Shown here: positions 1 through 8,941 of the stretch, piece after piece
Numbering within the stretch: position 1 is the first letter of the stretch
Layout: every line of letters begins with the position of its first letter
Source of the DNA: a bacterium
Lineage (GTDB): Bacteria > Bacteroidota > Bacteroidia > Bacteroidales > Muribaculaceae
NCBI GenBank assembly: GCA_004563195.1
Contig: SFTJ01000004.1
Coordinates: forward strand, 1-64,000
DNA: 64,000 nucleotides
Direction: 5' to 3'
Position numbers and translations under genes: made by a program
The notes under the pieces: model-generated
The model's input: the letters and a program-made list of their open reading frames with translations, nothing else
Database searches by the model: none
What the model was told of the DNA's origin: nothing

Positions 1-105
1 CAAAAAAGCACATTCTCAAGCTTCAGACACTGCAAATATCAATAAAAATGGATAAAGAATCGAAAAAATCGGCCACAAACTGCCTAAGCAAGGCAAAATA
101 TTTCA

Positions 106-113
106 TATCTTTG
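106..113 (+). promoter_or_regulatory. Candidate -7 element for the wzc-type gene
   Basis: TATCTTTG matches the Bacteroidetes -7 consensus TAnnTTTG. No clear TTTG -33 element sits at the expected spacing. It would give a leader of about 125 nt before the ATG at 244. Confidence 0.35.
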
Positions 114-243
114 TAAATTAATTATATATGTGTAGCGTCACTGCCGACATCGGTTGCGACACTACCGCTTATCAAAAAAAACATATTTTGTAAAAAAAAG
201 AATACTTTTACTAACCCGTCATACAAAAAAACTACATTCCACT

Positions 244-2691
244 ATGAGTGAACAAACCGAAGAAAAAACCAACAACGAAAAAGAAGTATCATCGGGAGGT
301 ATATCAATCAAAAGTTACCTGTTTGCCTGTCTGCGCAACTGGTATTGGTTCATCTTATCCGTTATCATCACCGGATGTTTGGCATTTCTCTATGCCAAGA
401 GTCGTCCTCAACTCTATTCAGCATCGTCGCTTGTGCTTATCAAGACCGACCTTAAAGAGTCGGGCGGTGGTGAAAATGTGATTGCCGACCTCTCTTCGAG
501 CCGTCGTTACCGCTCGCTAACCAACGAAATATACGTTATCAAGTCGCTCGACATCATGAAGGATGTGGTGAGCAAACTCAACCTCAATGTGAGCTATTTC
601 TACCACAAATACCTTCGCGATGTGGCTATCTTTAACGAAAGCCCGGTATTGGTAACCCCTGTAAAGGAGGTGACCTCGCCATTCTCTCTCGAAGTGCGTA
701 CCACCGGCCCCGGAACTACCGATTTCCGTTTTGCAGGCAGCAAAGACGGTCACTGGAAGCGAACAAAGTTCGGCTCTACCATCAACACCGATTTCGGCCC
801 GATACGATTTGACAAAAACCCCAATAGCGACGACAGCTACATCAACGAGGTGTTTACCGTGCATGTCACCACCGTCAATAGCCGCGCACGCCAACTCATA
901 GGCGGTCTCAACATCATTAAGGACCAAAAAGATGCCAATGTGTTGCGCCTAACTATGACCACCAACAATGCTCAGCTGTCCACCTCGGCTCTCAATGCGC
1001 TTGTGGCAGCCTACAACCAGTTTACTATCGACGACAAAAACCGCGCCGCTCGCAACACCGAGGCATTTATCGTCGACCGTATCGATGCCTTGTCGAAGGA
1101 CTTGGGTGGCATCGATTCGCAAATAGAGCACATTAAGCAAATCAACCGCTACCCCACCATCGAAACCGCTGCTCAGGTCTACACGCAACGCAGCACCACT
1201 TCTACCGACCAACTGACAAGCGTGGAAATGGAACTATCGCTCGTGGAGTATGTGAAAAACTATATCAACTCGGCAGGCCCATACGACCTTATCCCCGCCA
1301 ATGCCGGAATCAACGACCCGAGCATCAACGGATTGATTGAGCGCTACAACACCGCTTGCCTCAACTATCAGCACTTGGCTTCGACCTCGGGCGACCAAAA
1401 CCCCGCTCTCGTCGACATCAAGAAGCAGGTGACCGCCATGCGTCAGTCGCTCACTCACACCGTGGACAATTACATCAACACGCTGCGAATCAAGAAAAAC
1501 CAAATGATGGCTTCGGAGCGTAGCGCCAATAGCATGATGATGACCGTACCTACTCAGGAAAAAGCCATCAACGACATCACCCGTCAACAGAAAATCAAGG
1601 AGCAACTCTACCTATTCCTCCTCAACAAACGCGAGGAAAATGCCCTGCAAGTGGCTATCACCGAGCCTAATGCTCGTGTGCTGGAACCCGCCACCGGTGG
1701 TTGGCTCATTTCGCCCATCGAGAACAACATCATTTTCATGGGCGTAGTTGCCGGATTTGCCATCCCCGCTGTGATTATATTCCTCATCTTCTGGTTCTAC
1801 TCGCTCGACAACACCATACACAACCGCTACGATGTGGAAAACAACTGCGGCATTCCTATCTTGGGCGAAATTCCTAACAAACGCCGCCGCAAAGGCGACG
1901 ACACCGAAGTGCTCGTTACCGAAACCGGAACCGACCGCATATCCGAAGCATTCCGCATCATTCGCGGCAATCTCGACTATGTGTTGCCTAAGTCGACCGA
2001 CGGTAAGGGCCAGGTGATTCAGTTCACATCTACCATGCCGGGCGAAGGTAAGAGCTTCAACGCCGCCAACCTTGCACTCACTTGCGCCATCAATGGCAAG
2101 AAGGTGCTCGCCATCGACTTCGACCTCCGCAAGGGTACTTTCTCCAAGTATTTCAATATCGAAGAAGCTACTTTGGGCTTGAGCGCATTCCTTTCGGGCA
2201 AGTCGGACAACCCCGACTCGCTTATCGTGCACAGCGTGATACACGAAAACCTCGACGTGATGCCTCTCGGCGTGATTCCTCCTAACCCTACAAGCTTGCT
2301 TATGCGCGAAACCACCGAACAACTCCTTGAGTTTGCTCGCCAACACTACGACTATATCGTGCTCGACACCGTGCCCTACTCGCTTGTAGCCGACGCTTCG
2401 CTCATCAACCGCTTCGCCGACCTTACAGTATATGTAATTCGCGACGGCATGATCGACAAGCACTTCCTCGACGACCTCGAAAAGATGTATCGCAGCAATA
2501 AGATAAAGAACCTCTGCATCCTCGTGGGCGACGTAAAAGCCGACTCCAAGCGATATGCCTACGGTTATGGATACGGTTACGGCTATGGTTACGGTTATGG
2601 ATATGGCTATGGCTATGGCTACGGTTATGGATATGGCAACGACGAAGAAGAAGAAAAGCGAGGCCTCTTCCGCCGCCGTCGCCGCCGCTGA
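244..2691 (+). CDS. Wzc-type bacterial tyrosine kinase / polysaccharide co-polymerase
   Basis: Inner-membrane BY-kinase that controls chain length and export of capsular or exopolysaccharide. The protein is 815 aa from the ATG at 244; the reading frame stays open to a TTG at 154, but MSEQTEEK is the natural start. A Wzz-like N-terminal region follows a membrane segment near residues 33-52, and a second membrane segment lies near 497-520. The cytoplasmic kinase shows Walker A (PGEGKSF, about 599-605), Walker A' (LAIDFDLRKG, about 622) and Walker B (YIVLDTV, about 704). The C-terminus carries 14 tyrosines, 13 of them in consecutive Tyr-Gly pairs (771-798), then an acidic patch and a run of arginines. 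Tyrosine clusters here are the autophosphorylation sites of the family; the strict dipeptide repeat is unusual. No other capsule gene is visible downstream, so it probably ends an upstream cluster. Confidence 0.93.
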   Translation: MSEQTEEKTNNEKEVSSGGISIKSYLFACLRNWYWFILSVIITGCLAFLYAKSRPQLYSASSLVLIKTDLKESGGGENVIADLSSSRRYRSLTNEIYVIKSLDIMKDVVSKLNLNVSYFYHKYLRDVAIFNESPVLVTPVKEVTSPFSLEVRTTGPGTTDFRFAGSKDGHWKRTKFGSTINTDFGPIRFDKNPNSDDSYINEVFTVHVTTVNSRARQLIGGLNIIKDQKDANVLRLTMTTNNAQLSTSALNALVAAYNQFTIDDKNRAARNTEAFIVDRIDALSKDLGGIDSQIEHIKQINRYPTIETAAQVYTQRSTTSTDQLTSVEMELSLVEYVKNYINSAGPYDLIPANAGINDPSINGLIERYNTACLNYQHLASTSGDQNPALVDIKKQVTAMRQSLTHTVDNYINTLRIKKNQMMASERSANSMMMTVPTQEKAINDITRQQKIKEQLYLFLLNKREENALQVAITEPNARVLEPATGGWLISPIENNIIFMGVVAGFAIPAVIIFLIFWFYSLDNTIHNRYDVENNCGIPILGEIPNKRRRKGDDTEVLVTETGTDRISEAFRIIRGNLDYVLPKSTDGKGQVIQFTSTMPGEGKSFNAANLALTCAINGKKVLAIDFDLRKGTFSKYFNIEEATLGLSAFLSGKSDNPDSLIVHSVIHENLDVMPLGVIPPNPTSLLMRETTEQLLEFARQHYDYIVLDTVPYSLVADASLINRFADLTVYVIRDGMIDKHFLDDLEKMYRSNKIKNLCILVGDVKADSKRYAYGYGYGYGYGYGYGYGYGYGYGYGYGNDEEEEKRGLFRRRRRR
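2554..2637 (+). repeat. In-gene hexamer repeat encoding Tyr-Gly pairs
   Basis: Thirteen consecutive TAY-GGN codon pairs follow a TAT-GCC pair. Glycine codons vary among GGT, GGA and GGC and tyrosine codons between TAC and TAT, so the repeat is perfect in protein but imperfect in DNA. Confidence 0.95.
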
Positions 2692-2723
2692 TTTCTCAGC
2701 CAATTATCAAACACATCATACCC

Positions 2724-2756
2724 AAGGCTGCCCCACCCGGAGCAGCCTTGATTTTT
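2724..2756 (+). terminator. Intrinsic terminator after the wzc-type gene
   Basis: An 8-bp stem AAGGCTGC/GCAGCCTT is followed within two bases by five Ts, 33 bases after the stop codon. Confidence 0.8.
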
Positions 2757-2783
2757 ACATGCACACCACCCAGTGATGCCTAC

Positions 2784-2918
2784 TAACCGCGGCAACGCCG
2801 CCCACTAACCGCAACGAAGTTGCCAAATAACCGCATCACCACCACGGTGATGCCATTAACCGCGGCAAGGCCGCACACTAACCGCAACGAAGTTGCCTCC
2901 TAACCGCGGCGCAGCCGC
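2784..2918. repeat. Palindromic module array, locus 1
   Basis: Six short palindromes each follow the constant pentamer TAACC. Module B is GCGGC..GCCGC, module C is GCAACGAAGTTGC, and module A is GCATCACC..GGTGATGC. The order is B-C-A-B-C-B. The array fills the gap between the convergent wzc-type gene and nagB, between their two terminators. The same modules recur at 19179-19399 and 57441-57541. Confidence 0.9.
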
Positions 2919-2933
2919 AACACATTTAGCAGC

Positions 2934-2980
2934 GATAAAAAAACATGCTGTGCCGAAGGAATACCCCTTCCGGCACAGCA
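2934..2980 (-). terminator. Intrinsic terminator of nagB
   Basis: Read leftward, a 14-bp stem (TGCTGTGCCG plus AAGG with one bulge, 2946-2980) is followed by an uninterrupted T run. It starts about 30 bases after the nagB stop codon. Confidence 0.82.
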
Positions 2981-3011
2981 CATATCTATAATGAACAATT
3001 AAAACTTGCTA

Positions 3012-3824
3012 TTATTTGAGAAGCGATTCAGGATCAAGATTATCCTTTTCGATATCCTTGAAGTAGCGATAAGTACCCACCTTCAATTCTTCGGTAGCAG
3101 CTTCGTCGGCGATGATGATAGCCTTGCGGTGCATCTGAAGTGCGCTGATAGTCCACATTTGTGTTACAGCACCTTCCACGCCTGCTTGAAGTGCGCGAGC
3201 CTTGTTATGGCCGTTGCAGATAATCATCACGCTCTTAGCGTTCATCACTGTACCCACACCCACTGTAAGTGCAGTCTTAGGCACCTTGTTAACGTCGTTG
3301 TCGAAGAAACGAGAGTTAGCGATGATAGTATCGGTGGTCAATGATTTCTGGCGAGTGAGCGAAGTGAGCGACGAACCCGGTTCGTTGAATGCGATGTGGC
3401 CATCAGGACCAATACCGCCCATAAACAAATCGATACCACCCACAGCAGCGATGCGAGCTTCGTAGTTCGCACATTCTGCTTCGAGGTCTTCAGCATTACC
3501 ATTGAGGATATTCACATTTTCCTTCTTGATGTCAATGTGGCTAAAGAAGTTGTTCCACATGAATGAATGGTAGCTTTCGGGGTGCTCTTCCGGCAAGTTG
3601 CAGTATTCATCCATATTGAATGTGATAACATTGGCAAACGACACCTTTCCTGCCTTGTTCAACTCAATAAGTTTTCTATACATACCAAGTGGTGAGCTAC
3701 CTGTGGGGCAGCCGAGAACGAAAGGTTTTTCCGGTGTTGGGTTAGCCGCATTGATGCGCGATGCTACATAGTAAGCAGCCCATTCCGATACGCGGGCATA
3801 GTCAGGTTGAATGATTAATCTCAT
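3012..3824 (-). CDS. nagB: Glucosamine-6-phosphate deaminase
   Basis: Converts glucosamine-6-phosphate to fructose-6-phosphate and ammonia, feeding amino sugars into glycolysis. The length (270 aa) is normal for the family. The phosphate-binding loop CPTGSSP (about 39-45), the catalytic FNMDEY motif (about 69-74) and the GGIGPDGHIAFNEPGSS block (about 135-151) are all present. It is a single gene, with its own terminator downstream and RNase R upstream on the same strand 130 bases away. A partial promoter element lies at 3886. No nagA or transporter is adjacent, so it probably serves general amino-sugar turnover. Confidence 0.95.
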   Translation of the reverse strand: MRLIIQPDYARVSEWAAYYVASRINAANPTPEKPFVLGCPTGSSPLGMYRKLIELNKAGKVSFANVITFNMDEYCNLPEEHPESYHSFMWNNFFSHIDIKKENVNILNGNAEDLEAECANYEARIAAVGGIDLFMGGIGPDGHIAFNEPGSSLTSLTRQKSLTTDTIIANSRFFDNDVNKVPKTALTVGVGTVMNAKSVMIICNGHNKARALQAGVEGAVTQMWTISALQMHRKAIIIADEAATEELKVGTYRYFKDIEKDNLDPESLLK

Positions 3825-3885
3825 AATTTATTTTTTGTTTTTAGGTTTTATTTTGTTGCTCTTTTATCGAGTGTTTCTGTCTATA

Positions 3886-3893
3886 CAAAGGTA
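3886..3893 (-). promoter_or_regulatory. Candidate -7 element for nagB
   Basis: CAAAGGTA is the reverse complement of TACCTTTG, a match to TAnnTTTG. No convincing -33 partner is seen 19-21 bases further out. Confidence 0.3.
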
Positions 3894-3954
3894 ATCAATT
3901 TATGCGCAAAAAAATAGCTTTATGTCAATTTTATTTTTTTATCGCGCATCTTGG

Positions 3955-6312
3955 TCAGCGACGGCGTTGCTTAGCCTGCTTTTTCCCTCCGTTTTTCTTA
4001 CCTCGTGCTGACGAACTGCGTTGCGTGGTGCTGCTGCTCTTCTTGCGACGGCGGTCTTTTTCCGGGCTCTGGTCGTGGCGCTTCTTTGCCTTGTCGGCTG
4101 CCTGCTGTATCTTCGATGCCGACATCAATATCGGCGCCTTGTCGATGCGATGAGTGCCTACGGGATGTTCTTCGTCGATTAGGGCAAAGTCGAGCAACTT
4201 ATTGGGCAGGTCGGCGCGGGCTATCTGCACGGTCACCTTGTCACCGAGCGTATAGCGGCGGTTGCGGCGGCGGCCCAGCAAGCAATAGTTCTTCTCATCG
4301 AGTTCGTAGTAGTCATCGGCAAGGTCGCGTATCGGCACCAGTCCTTCGCACTTGTTCTCATCGAGTTCCACATACAAGCCCCACTCGGTTACGCCCGATA
4401 TTTTGCCGGCAAACACTTCGCCGAGGCGTTCGCCCAGATATTCCACTTGCTTATATTTTATCGAGGCTCGCTCGGCATTGGCTGCCAACTGCTCCATTGC
4501 GCTCGAGTGCTTACATTCTTCTTCGAGTTTGTCGGCATTCACGCTTCGGCCTCCGGCAAGATAGCGGTCGAGCAATCGGTGCACCATCATATCGGGATAG
4601 CGGCGTATAGGCGATGTGAAGTGGGTGTAGTACTCGAACGCCAATCCGTAGTGACCCACATTGACGGTGCTATACACTGCCTTTGCCATCGAGCGGATGG
4701 CAAGTGTGGCTATCAGCTCTTCCTCGGGACGGCCCTTGATGTCGCTAAGCAGCTTATTGAGCGAACGATTCACCTCGTACATCGAACCCGTAATCTTGAG
4801 TTTGTGTCCGAATCGCATAGCTATGTCGGCAAGGTTCTTCATCTTCTCGGGGTCGGGCGATTCGTGCACGCGATAAACAAATGCCTTGGGCGAACGCTTC
4901 TTGGGCACTATGCCTATGGCTTCTGCCACCTTACGGTTGGCAAGCAGCATAAACTCTTCCACCAATTTGTTGGCATCCTTCGATTCCTTGAAGTACACAT
5001 CGATGGGGCGGCCGCTTGGGTCGATATCGAATCGCACTTCCGAACGGTTAAATTCCACCGAACCCTGTTCGAATCGGGCGGCACGGAGTTTCTTGGCGAG
5101 TCGGTCGAGCGTGAGCACTTCTTCCTTGAAGTCGCCCTCGCCGGTTTCTATTATCTTCTGCGCTTCTTCGTAGGTGAAGCGGCGATTGCTCTTTATCACA
5201 GCCTTGGTGATGTCGCACTTCAGCACCTCGGCATCGTCGTTCATCTCCACTATCACCGAGTAGGTGAGCTTCTCCTCATCGGGGCGAAGCGAGCAGATGA
5301 AGTTGCACAAGCGCTCGGGCAACATAGGTATGGTGCGGTCCACCAGATAGACCGAAGTGGCGCGATTCTCAGCCTCGGTCTCGATTATGGAGTTGGGGCG
5401 CACATAGTGAGTAACGTCGGCAATGTGTATGCCCACGCGCCACAAGCCATCACCTATGCGCTCCAGCGAGAGGGCATCGTCGAAGTCCTTGGCATCGTGG
5501 GGGTCGATGGTAAATGTCACCGCTTCGCGCATATCGCGGCGCTTGGCTATCTCCTCGGCTGTAATGCCGGGTTCTATCTTTTCGGCAGCCTCTTCCACCT
5601 CTTTGGGATAGACGTAGGGCAATCCGAATTCAGCCAAGATGGCATGCATCTCCGAGTTGTTGTCGCCTGCCACGCCCAGTATGTCCACCACTTTGCCCAT
5701 AGGGCTATTGGCGCTTTCGGGCCAGTCCACTATCTTCACCACGGCTTTGTCGCCGGTCTTGCCGTCCTTGAGCAGTTCCTTAGGAATAAATATGTCGGTA
5801 GCCAGGAATTTACTGTCGGTGATAAGCAATCCGTAATAGTCCTCCACCTTGAGGGTGCCTATAAACACCTGCTCCTTGGCCTCGAGTATCTCGAGCACCT
5901 CTGCCTCGGCTTCGCAGTTGGGGCGCTTGGCGCAAATGTGTATCTTCACCTTGTCGCCGTTGAGCGCGTGCTTGGAGTTGCGTTCGGCCACAAATATCAC
6001 CTCGCCGCCACCCGAGTCGAGCACCACGCCGTTTTTACCGTTGCTACGACGCACAAATGTGCCGGTGCACACCACATTGCGGTCGGCAAGCTTAAACTTG
6101 CCGGGGGTGGTCTCCTTGAGCACGCCTTCAAGGGCGAGTTCCTCTATTATCTGCACCACCAGGGCGCGTGTCAACGGACTGTCGGCGCCTATTGCCGCCG
6201 ATATCTGCTTATAATTGTAGGGGATGGTCTTCTCATTATTGAAGAATTCTATCACTTTGCTCTCCATTGCCGATTTCTCGAGCAGCAGGTCTAATTTCTT
6301 GTCTACTTCCAT
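3955..6312 (-). CDS. rnr: Ribonuclease R (RNB-family 3'-5' exoribonuclease)
   Basis: Processive 3'-5' exonuclease for structured RNA and RNA quality control. The frame is open to a GTG at 6351, but the ATG at 6312 (MEVDKKLD) has an AAAGAGG ribosome-binding site about six bases upstream, giving 785 aa. Order: a winged-helix-like N-terminus (about 20-85), cold-shock folds, the RNB catalytic core with the Asp-rich IDPHDAKDFDD motif (about 270-280), and an S1 domain (about 630-665). The tail of about 45 residues is rich in Lys, Arg and Ser, typical of RNase R and thought to help unwinding. All key aspartates are visible. It stands alone between nagB and a small lipoprotein gene. Confidence 0.95.
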   Translation of the reverse strand: MEVDKKLDLLLEKSAMESKVIEFFNNEKTIPYNYKQISAAIGADSPLTRALVVQIIEELALEGVLKETTPGKFKLADRNVVCTGTFVRRSNGKNGVVLDSGGGEVIFVAERNSKHALNGDKVKIHICAKRPNCEAEAEVLEILEAKEQVFIGTLKVEDYYGLLITDSKFLATDIFIPKELLKDGKTGDKAVVKIVDWPESANSPMGKVVDILGVAGDNNSEMHAILAEFGLPYVYPKEVEEAAEKIEPGITAEEIAKRRDMREAVTFTIDPHDAKDFDDALSLERIGDGLWRVGIHIADVTHYVRPNSIIETEAENRATSVYLVDRTIPMLPERLCNFICSLRPDEEKLTYSVIVEMNDDAEVLKCDITKAVIKSNRRFTYEEAQKIIETGEGDFKEEVLTLDRLAKKLRAARFEQGSVEFNRSEVRFDIDPSGRPIDVYFKESKDANKLVEEFMLLANRKVAEAIGIVPKKRSPKAFVYRVHESPDPEKMKNLADIAMRFGHKLKITGSMYEVNRSLNKLLSDIKGRPEEELIATLAIRSMAKAVYSTVNVGHYGLAFEYYTHFTSPIRRYPDMMVHRLLDRYLAGGRSVNADKLEEECKHSSAMEQLAANAERASIKYKQVEYLGERLGEVFAGKISGVTEWGLYVELDENKCEGLVPIRDLADDYYELDEKNYCLLGRRRNRRYTLGDKVTVQIARADLPNKLLDFALIDEEHPVGTHRIDKAPILMSASKIQQAADKAKKRHDQSPEKDRRRKKSSSTTQRSSSARGKKNGGKKQAKQRRR

Positions 6313-6535
6313 ATTTTTCCTCTTTAAGTTTACTGCAAGGTTGCCCCTCACTTATGCTTATCACAAATTTAATATCTAAAGTTCAATTATTCTACTATTT
6401 TTTGTGTTTTGATAGTTTTTTTGGAATAATTAATCATACTATCACCCACATTACTTGCACGCCGCGCTTATTCTGCCGGCTGCAAAGGTGCCACTCTCCT
6501 GCGGTCGGCAACCCTAAGCACGCATTTATGCGCAC

Positions 6536-6570
6536 AAAAAAAAGCTGCTCTCCTATCCAGGAAAACAGCT
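6536..6570 (-). terminator. Intrinsic terminator of the small lipoprotein gene
   Basis: Read leftward, an AGCTG..CAGCT stem with an inner TCCT/AGGA pairing is followed by a run of Ts (the A tract at 6536-6542 on the + strand). It lies 25 bases after the stop codon. Confidence 0.75.
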
Positions 6571-6595
6571 CCAAACTCTTAGTTGTTGTTGTATC

Positions 6596-6784
6596 TTACT
6601 TAACTTCAGCAGCTACAGTGTCAGCAGCAGCAGTGTCAGCAGCAGCAGAATCAACTGCTTCAACAGCTTCAACAGCAGCAGTGTCAGCAGCTACAGAATC
6701 AGTAGCTTCAGCCTTTTCTGCGTTACCGCAAGAGAACAAAGATGCGCTGAATACAACAGCAAGTAATAAAACTAACTTTTTCAT
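6596..6784 (-). CDS. Small Ala/Asp/Val-rich lipoprotein, function unknown
   Basis: A 62-residue protein. It has a clear lipoprotein signal (MKKLVLLLAVVFSASLFSC) with the lipobox Cys at residue 19. The mature part of about 44 residues is almost entirely Ala, Asp, Glu, Val, Thr and Ser, in near-repeats of the form D-[ST]-[AV]-A-A-D-T-A, and carries strong negative charge. Its own terminator lies 25 bases downstream, which supports a real monocistronic gene. No function can be assigned. Short, acidic, low-complexity lipoproteins of this kind are often abundant in Bacteroidetes envelopes, but that is inference. Confidence 0.75.
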   Translation of the reverse strand: MKKLVLLLAVVFSASLFSCGNAEKAEATDSVAADTAAVEAVEAVDSAAADTAAADTVAAEVK

Positions 6785-7010
6785 TTTCGTAAAAAATTAA
6801 AATAATAAAACAATATTGTTATGCTTCAAAAACGATGCAAATTTATAACAAATTTTTCATCTACAAGCATTTTTCTCAGTTTTTTTTACATTCTTTCTGA
6901 AATTTTTTTCGCCACCCCACGAATCATTCACCTAAAATACACTATAACACACTGATAATCACCCCAAAAGCAAAGAATTACACCTATTGTTAATAAATGT
7001 TATAACGATT

Positions 7011-7056
7011 ACGACCGAGCAACAAATATGGGTTTTGCTGCTCGGTCGTCAATATT
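7011..7056. terminator. Strong hairpin downstream of the acyl-CoA ligase gene
   Basis: An 11-bp perfect stem ACGACCGAGCA/TGCTCGGTCGT (7011-7021 and 7039-7049) is the main content of the 296-bp gap between the ligase and lipoprotein genes. A T run follows on the + strand but not on the - strand, although the upstream gene is leftward. It may act as a terminator or as a 3'-end stabiliser. Confidence 0.55.
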
Positions 7057-7080
7057 TTTTCGCGTGATGAATGATAATTA

Positions 7081-8736
7081 TCACTTATATAGGAAGCGCT
7101 TGATACTGCGTTTCGGGGTCTTTTCGAACTCGCATGGCTGTATCTCTATCTTCGATATTTGCTCATAAGGTGCCACTATCTTGTTCACTTCCTTGCGTAT
7201 TTGTTCCATAATCTCAGGAAGTTGGTCGCGTGTGGTGCCGAGGTTGTCCATCACCTCCATATCGGGATATACGAGCGCCACAAACTTGCTGTCGCGTTCC
7301 ACCACAAGGCTTTCGCTCACATACACCATATTATTCAATTTTGCCTCTATCTCTTCGGGATATACGTTCTGGCCGTTGGCGCTCAGGAGCATGGTCTTGC
7401 AGCGGCCTTTTATAAACAATGTGCCATCGGGATTGAGCGTACCCATATCGCCGGTGTGCAGCCAACCATCGTCGTAGAGCACCTTATCGGTGGCTTCGGT
7501 GTTCTTGAAGTAGCCCTTCATCACATTGGTGCCGCGCACGCATATCTCGCCGGGGATATTTTCGGGGTCGTCGCTCAAAATCTTACATTCCATCAAGCCG
7601 GGCAACACGCGACCTGCCGAATGGGGCACAAATTCGCGCCACGGTGTGTGACTGATGAGCGGTGCGCACTCGGTCATGCCATAACCCACGGTAAACGGGA
7701 AGTTTATCTTCATCAAGAAGTCTTCTACCTCGGGATTGAGCGGCGCTCCGCCTATAATAAGTTCTTCGAACTCGCCACCGAAGGCATCGATGAGTTTTTT
7801 GCGTATTTGGTCGTAAATCTTGGTATCGAGGAACGGAATATTGAGCGCCCAGCGCATCATTCCCTTGCTGATGAGTGGCACTATCTGCTTGCGATATACT
7901 TTCTCGAGCACCAGTGGCACCGACACCACGAGGTGGGGCTTCACTTCTTGCATTGCCTTTACCAATATCTTGGGCGATGGTATGCGGCCGAGCAGATTGA
8001 CGTGTGTGCCCACACAAAGTGGCACCAAAAGGTCGAAAGCACAACCATAGGCATGTGCCAATGGCAAGAACGACAGGTTGCTGGTGCCGCGATAGTGCAA
8101 TCGCGATGCTATACCATACACGGCATTGCCGGTGATATTGGCGCAGGTAATCATTACGCCCTTGCTATAGCCGGTGGTGCCCGACGTGTAGTTGAGTATC
8201 ACCACGCTATCGTCGTCGACATGGTCGTATTTGATGTCTTCTTTGGTAAATCCTGCAGGATAGGCTTTCTTGAACAAAGCGTCGGCTGATGCCATCACTT
8301 GGCTAACCTTTTCACCTTCCTTCTCCGCAAAAACTTCGTCGGAATCAATCGATATCACTGCTCTGATATTGAGCAACGCATCAAATTCGATTGTATCCCA
8401 AATAGCTTTAGTGGCAAACAATATCTTCGCCTCAGAGTGATTTACTATGTGTTGCACATCGAGGGGGTTAAATTCTTGCAGAATGGGCACTATGGTGGCA
8501 CCGTAGGTTATGGTTGAGATAAACACGGTTACCCAATTGCTCGTGTTCTTGCCTATCAGTGCTATTTTGTCGCCTTTCTCTATGCCAAGTTCTCTAAACA
8601 CCTCATGCATTCGGGCTATGCGTTCTGCAAACTCGAAGTATGTAATCGTGTTGTTCCGACCATAATCGGTCAATGCCGGCAATTCGGCATTCTCAACAAA
8701 CGATCTCTGATAGATGTCAATTATATTTTCCTTCAT
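7081..8736 (-). CDS. AMP-binding acyl-CoA ligase (long-chain fatty acid-CoA ligase type)
   Basis: Adenylate-forming enzyme that activates a carboxylic acid, probably a fatty acid, through an acyl-AMP to the CoA thioester. It is 551 aa, a usual length. Motifs: the P-loop YTSGTTGYSKG (about 182-192), GYGMTECAP (about 349-357) and GWLHTGDMG (about 427-435). The C-terminal lysine in KTPKRSIKRF is the expected catalytic Lys region. It starts at MKENIIDI, with a candidate -7 element about 125 bases upstream. No linked fatty-acid gene is present. The substrate class is inferred from overall similarity to FadD-type proteins, not from a specific residue. Confidence 0.88.
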   Translation of the reverse strand: MKENIIDIYQRSFVENAELPALTDYGRNNTITYFEFAERIARMHEVFRELGIEKGDKIALIGKNTSNWVTVFISTITYGATIVPILQEFNPLDVQHIVNHSEAKILFATKAIWDTIEFDALLNIRAVISIDSDEVFAEKEGEKVSQVMASADALFKKAYPAGFTKEDIKYDHVDDDSVVILNYTSGTTGYSKGVMITCANITGNAVYGIASRLHYRGTSNLSFLPLAHAYGCAFDLLVPLCVGTHVNLLGRIPSPKILVKAMQEVKPHLVVSVPLVLEKVYRKQIVPLISKGMMRWALNIPFLDTKIYDQIRKKLIDAFGGEFEELIIGGAPLNPEVEDFLMKINFPFTVGYGMTECAPLISHTPWREFVPHSAGRVLPGLMECKILSDDPENIPGEICVRGTNVMKGYFKNTEATDKVLYDDGWLHTGDMGTLNPDGTLFIKGRCKTMLLSANGQNVYPEEIEAKLNNMVYVSESLVVERDSKFVALVYPDMEVMDNLGTTRDQLPEIMEQIRKEVNKIVAPYEQISKIEIQPCEFEKTPKRSIKRFLYK

Positions 8737-8860
8737 TATGGTATGGAGTATATAGATTAATATTTTTCTTTCAGCTTATTATTTACTCTCGGTGTTGCCA
8801 TTATTCCTTGCGCCACACTGTATTCAGTCATTTGGCGCTCAATGCAATTCTGTATTTTTG

Positions 8861-8868
8861 CAAAGATA
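8861..8868 (-). promoter_or_regulatory. Candidate -7 element for the acyl-CoA ligase gene
   Basis: CAAAGATA is the reverse complement of TATCTTTG (TAnnTTTG). It lies between ssb and the ligase start, and the -33 element is not clear. Confidence 0.35.
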
Positions 8869-8941
8869 AGCATTTTACCTCTACTCTATTGCACATTTTC
8901 GGCTTTTTTATGCATTTTTTATTTCCCGACATGGGTGGCGG

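Noticed and set aside
1612..2703. A 363-codon leftward open frame opposite the wzc-type gene
   Set aside because: It lies entirely on the antisense strand of a well-supported gene, and its Ile/Val/Ala-alternating start simply mirrors the Tyr-Gly repeat.
4447..6294. A 615-codon rightward open frame opposite RNase R
   Set aside because: It is an antisense shadow with unusual His/Leu-rich composition and no domain; RNase R motifs on the other strand are unmistakable.
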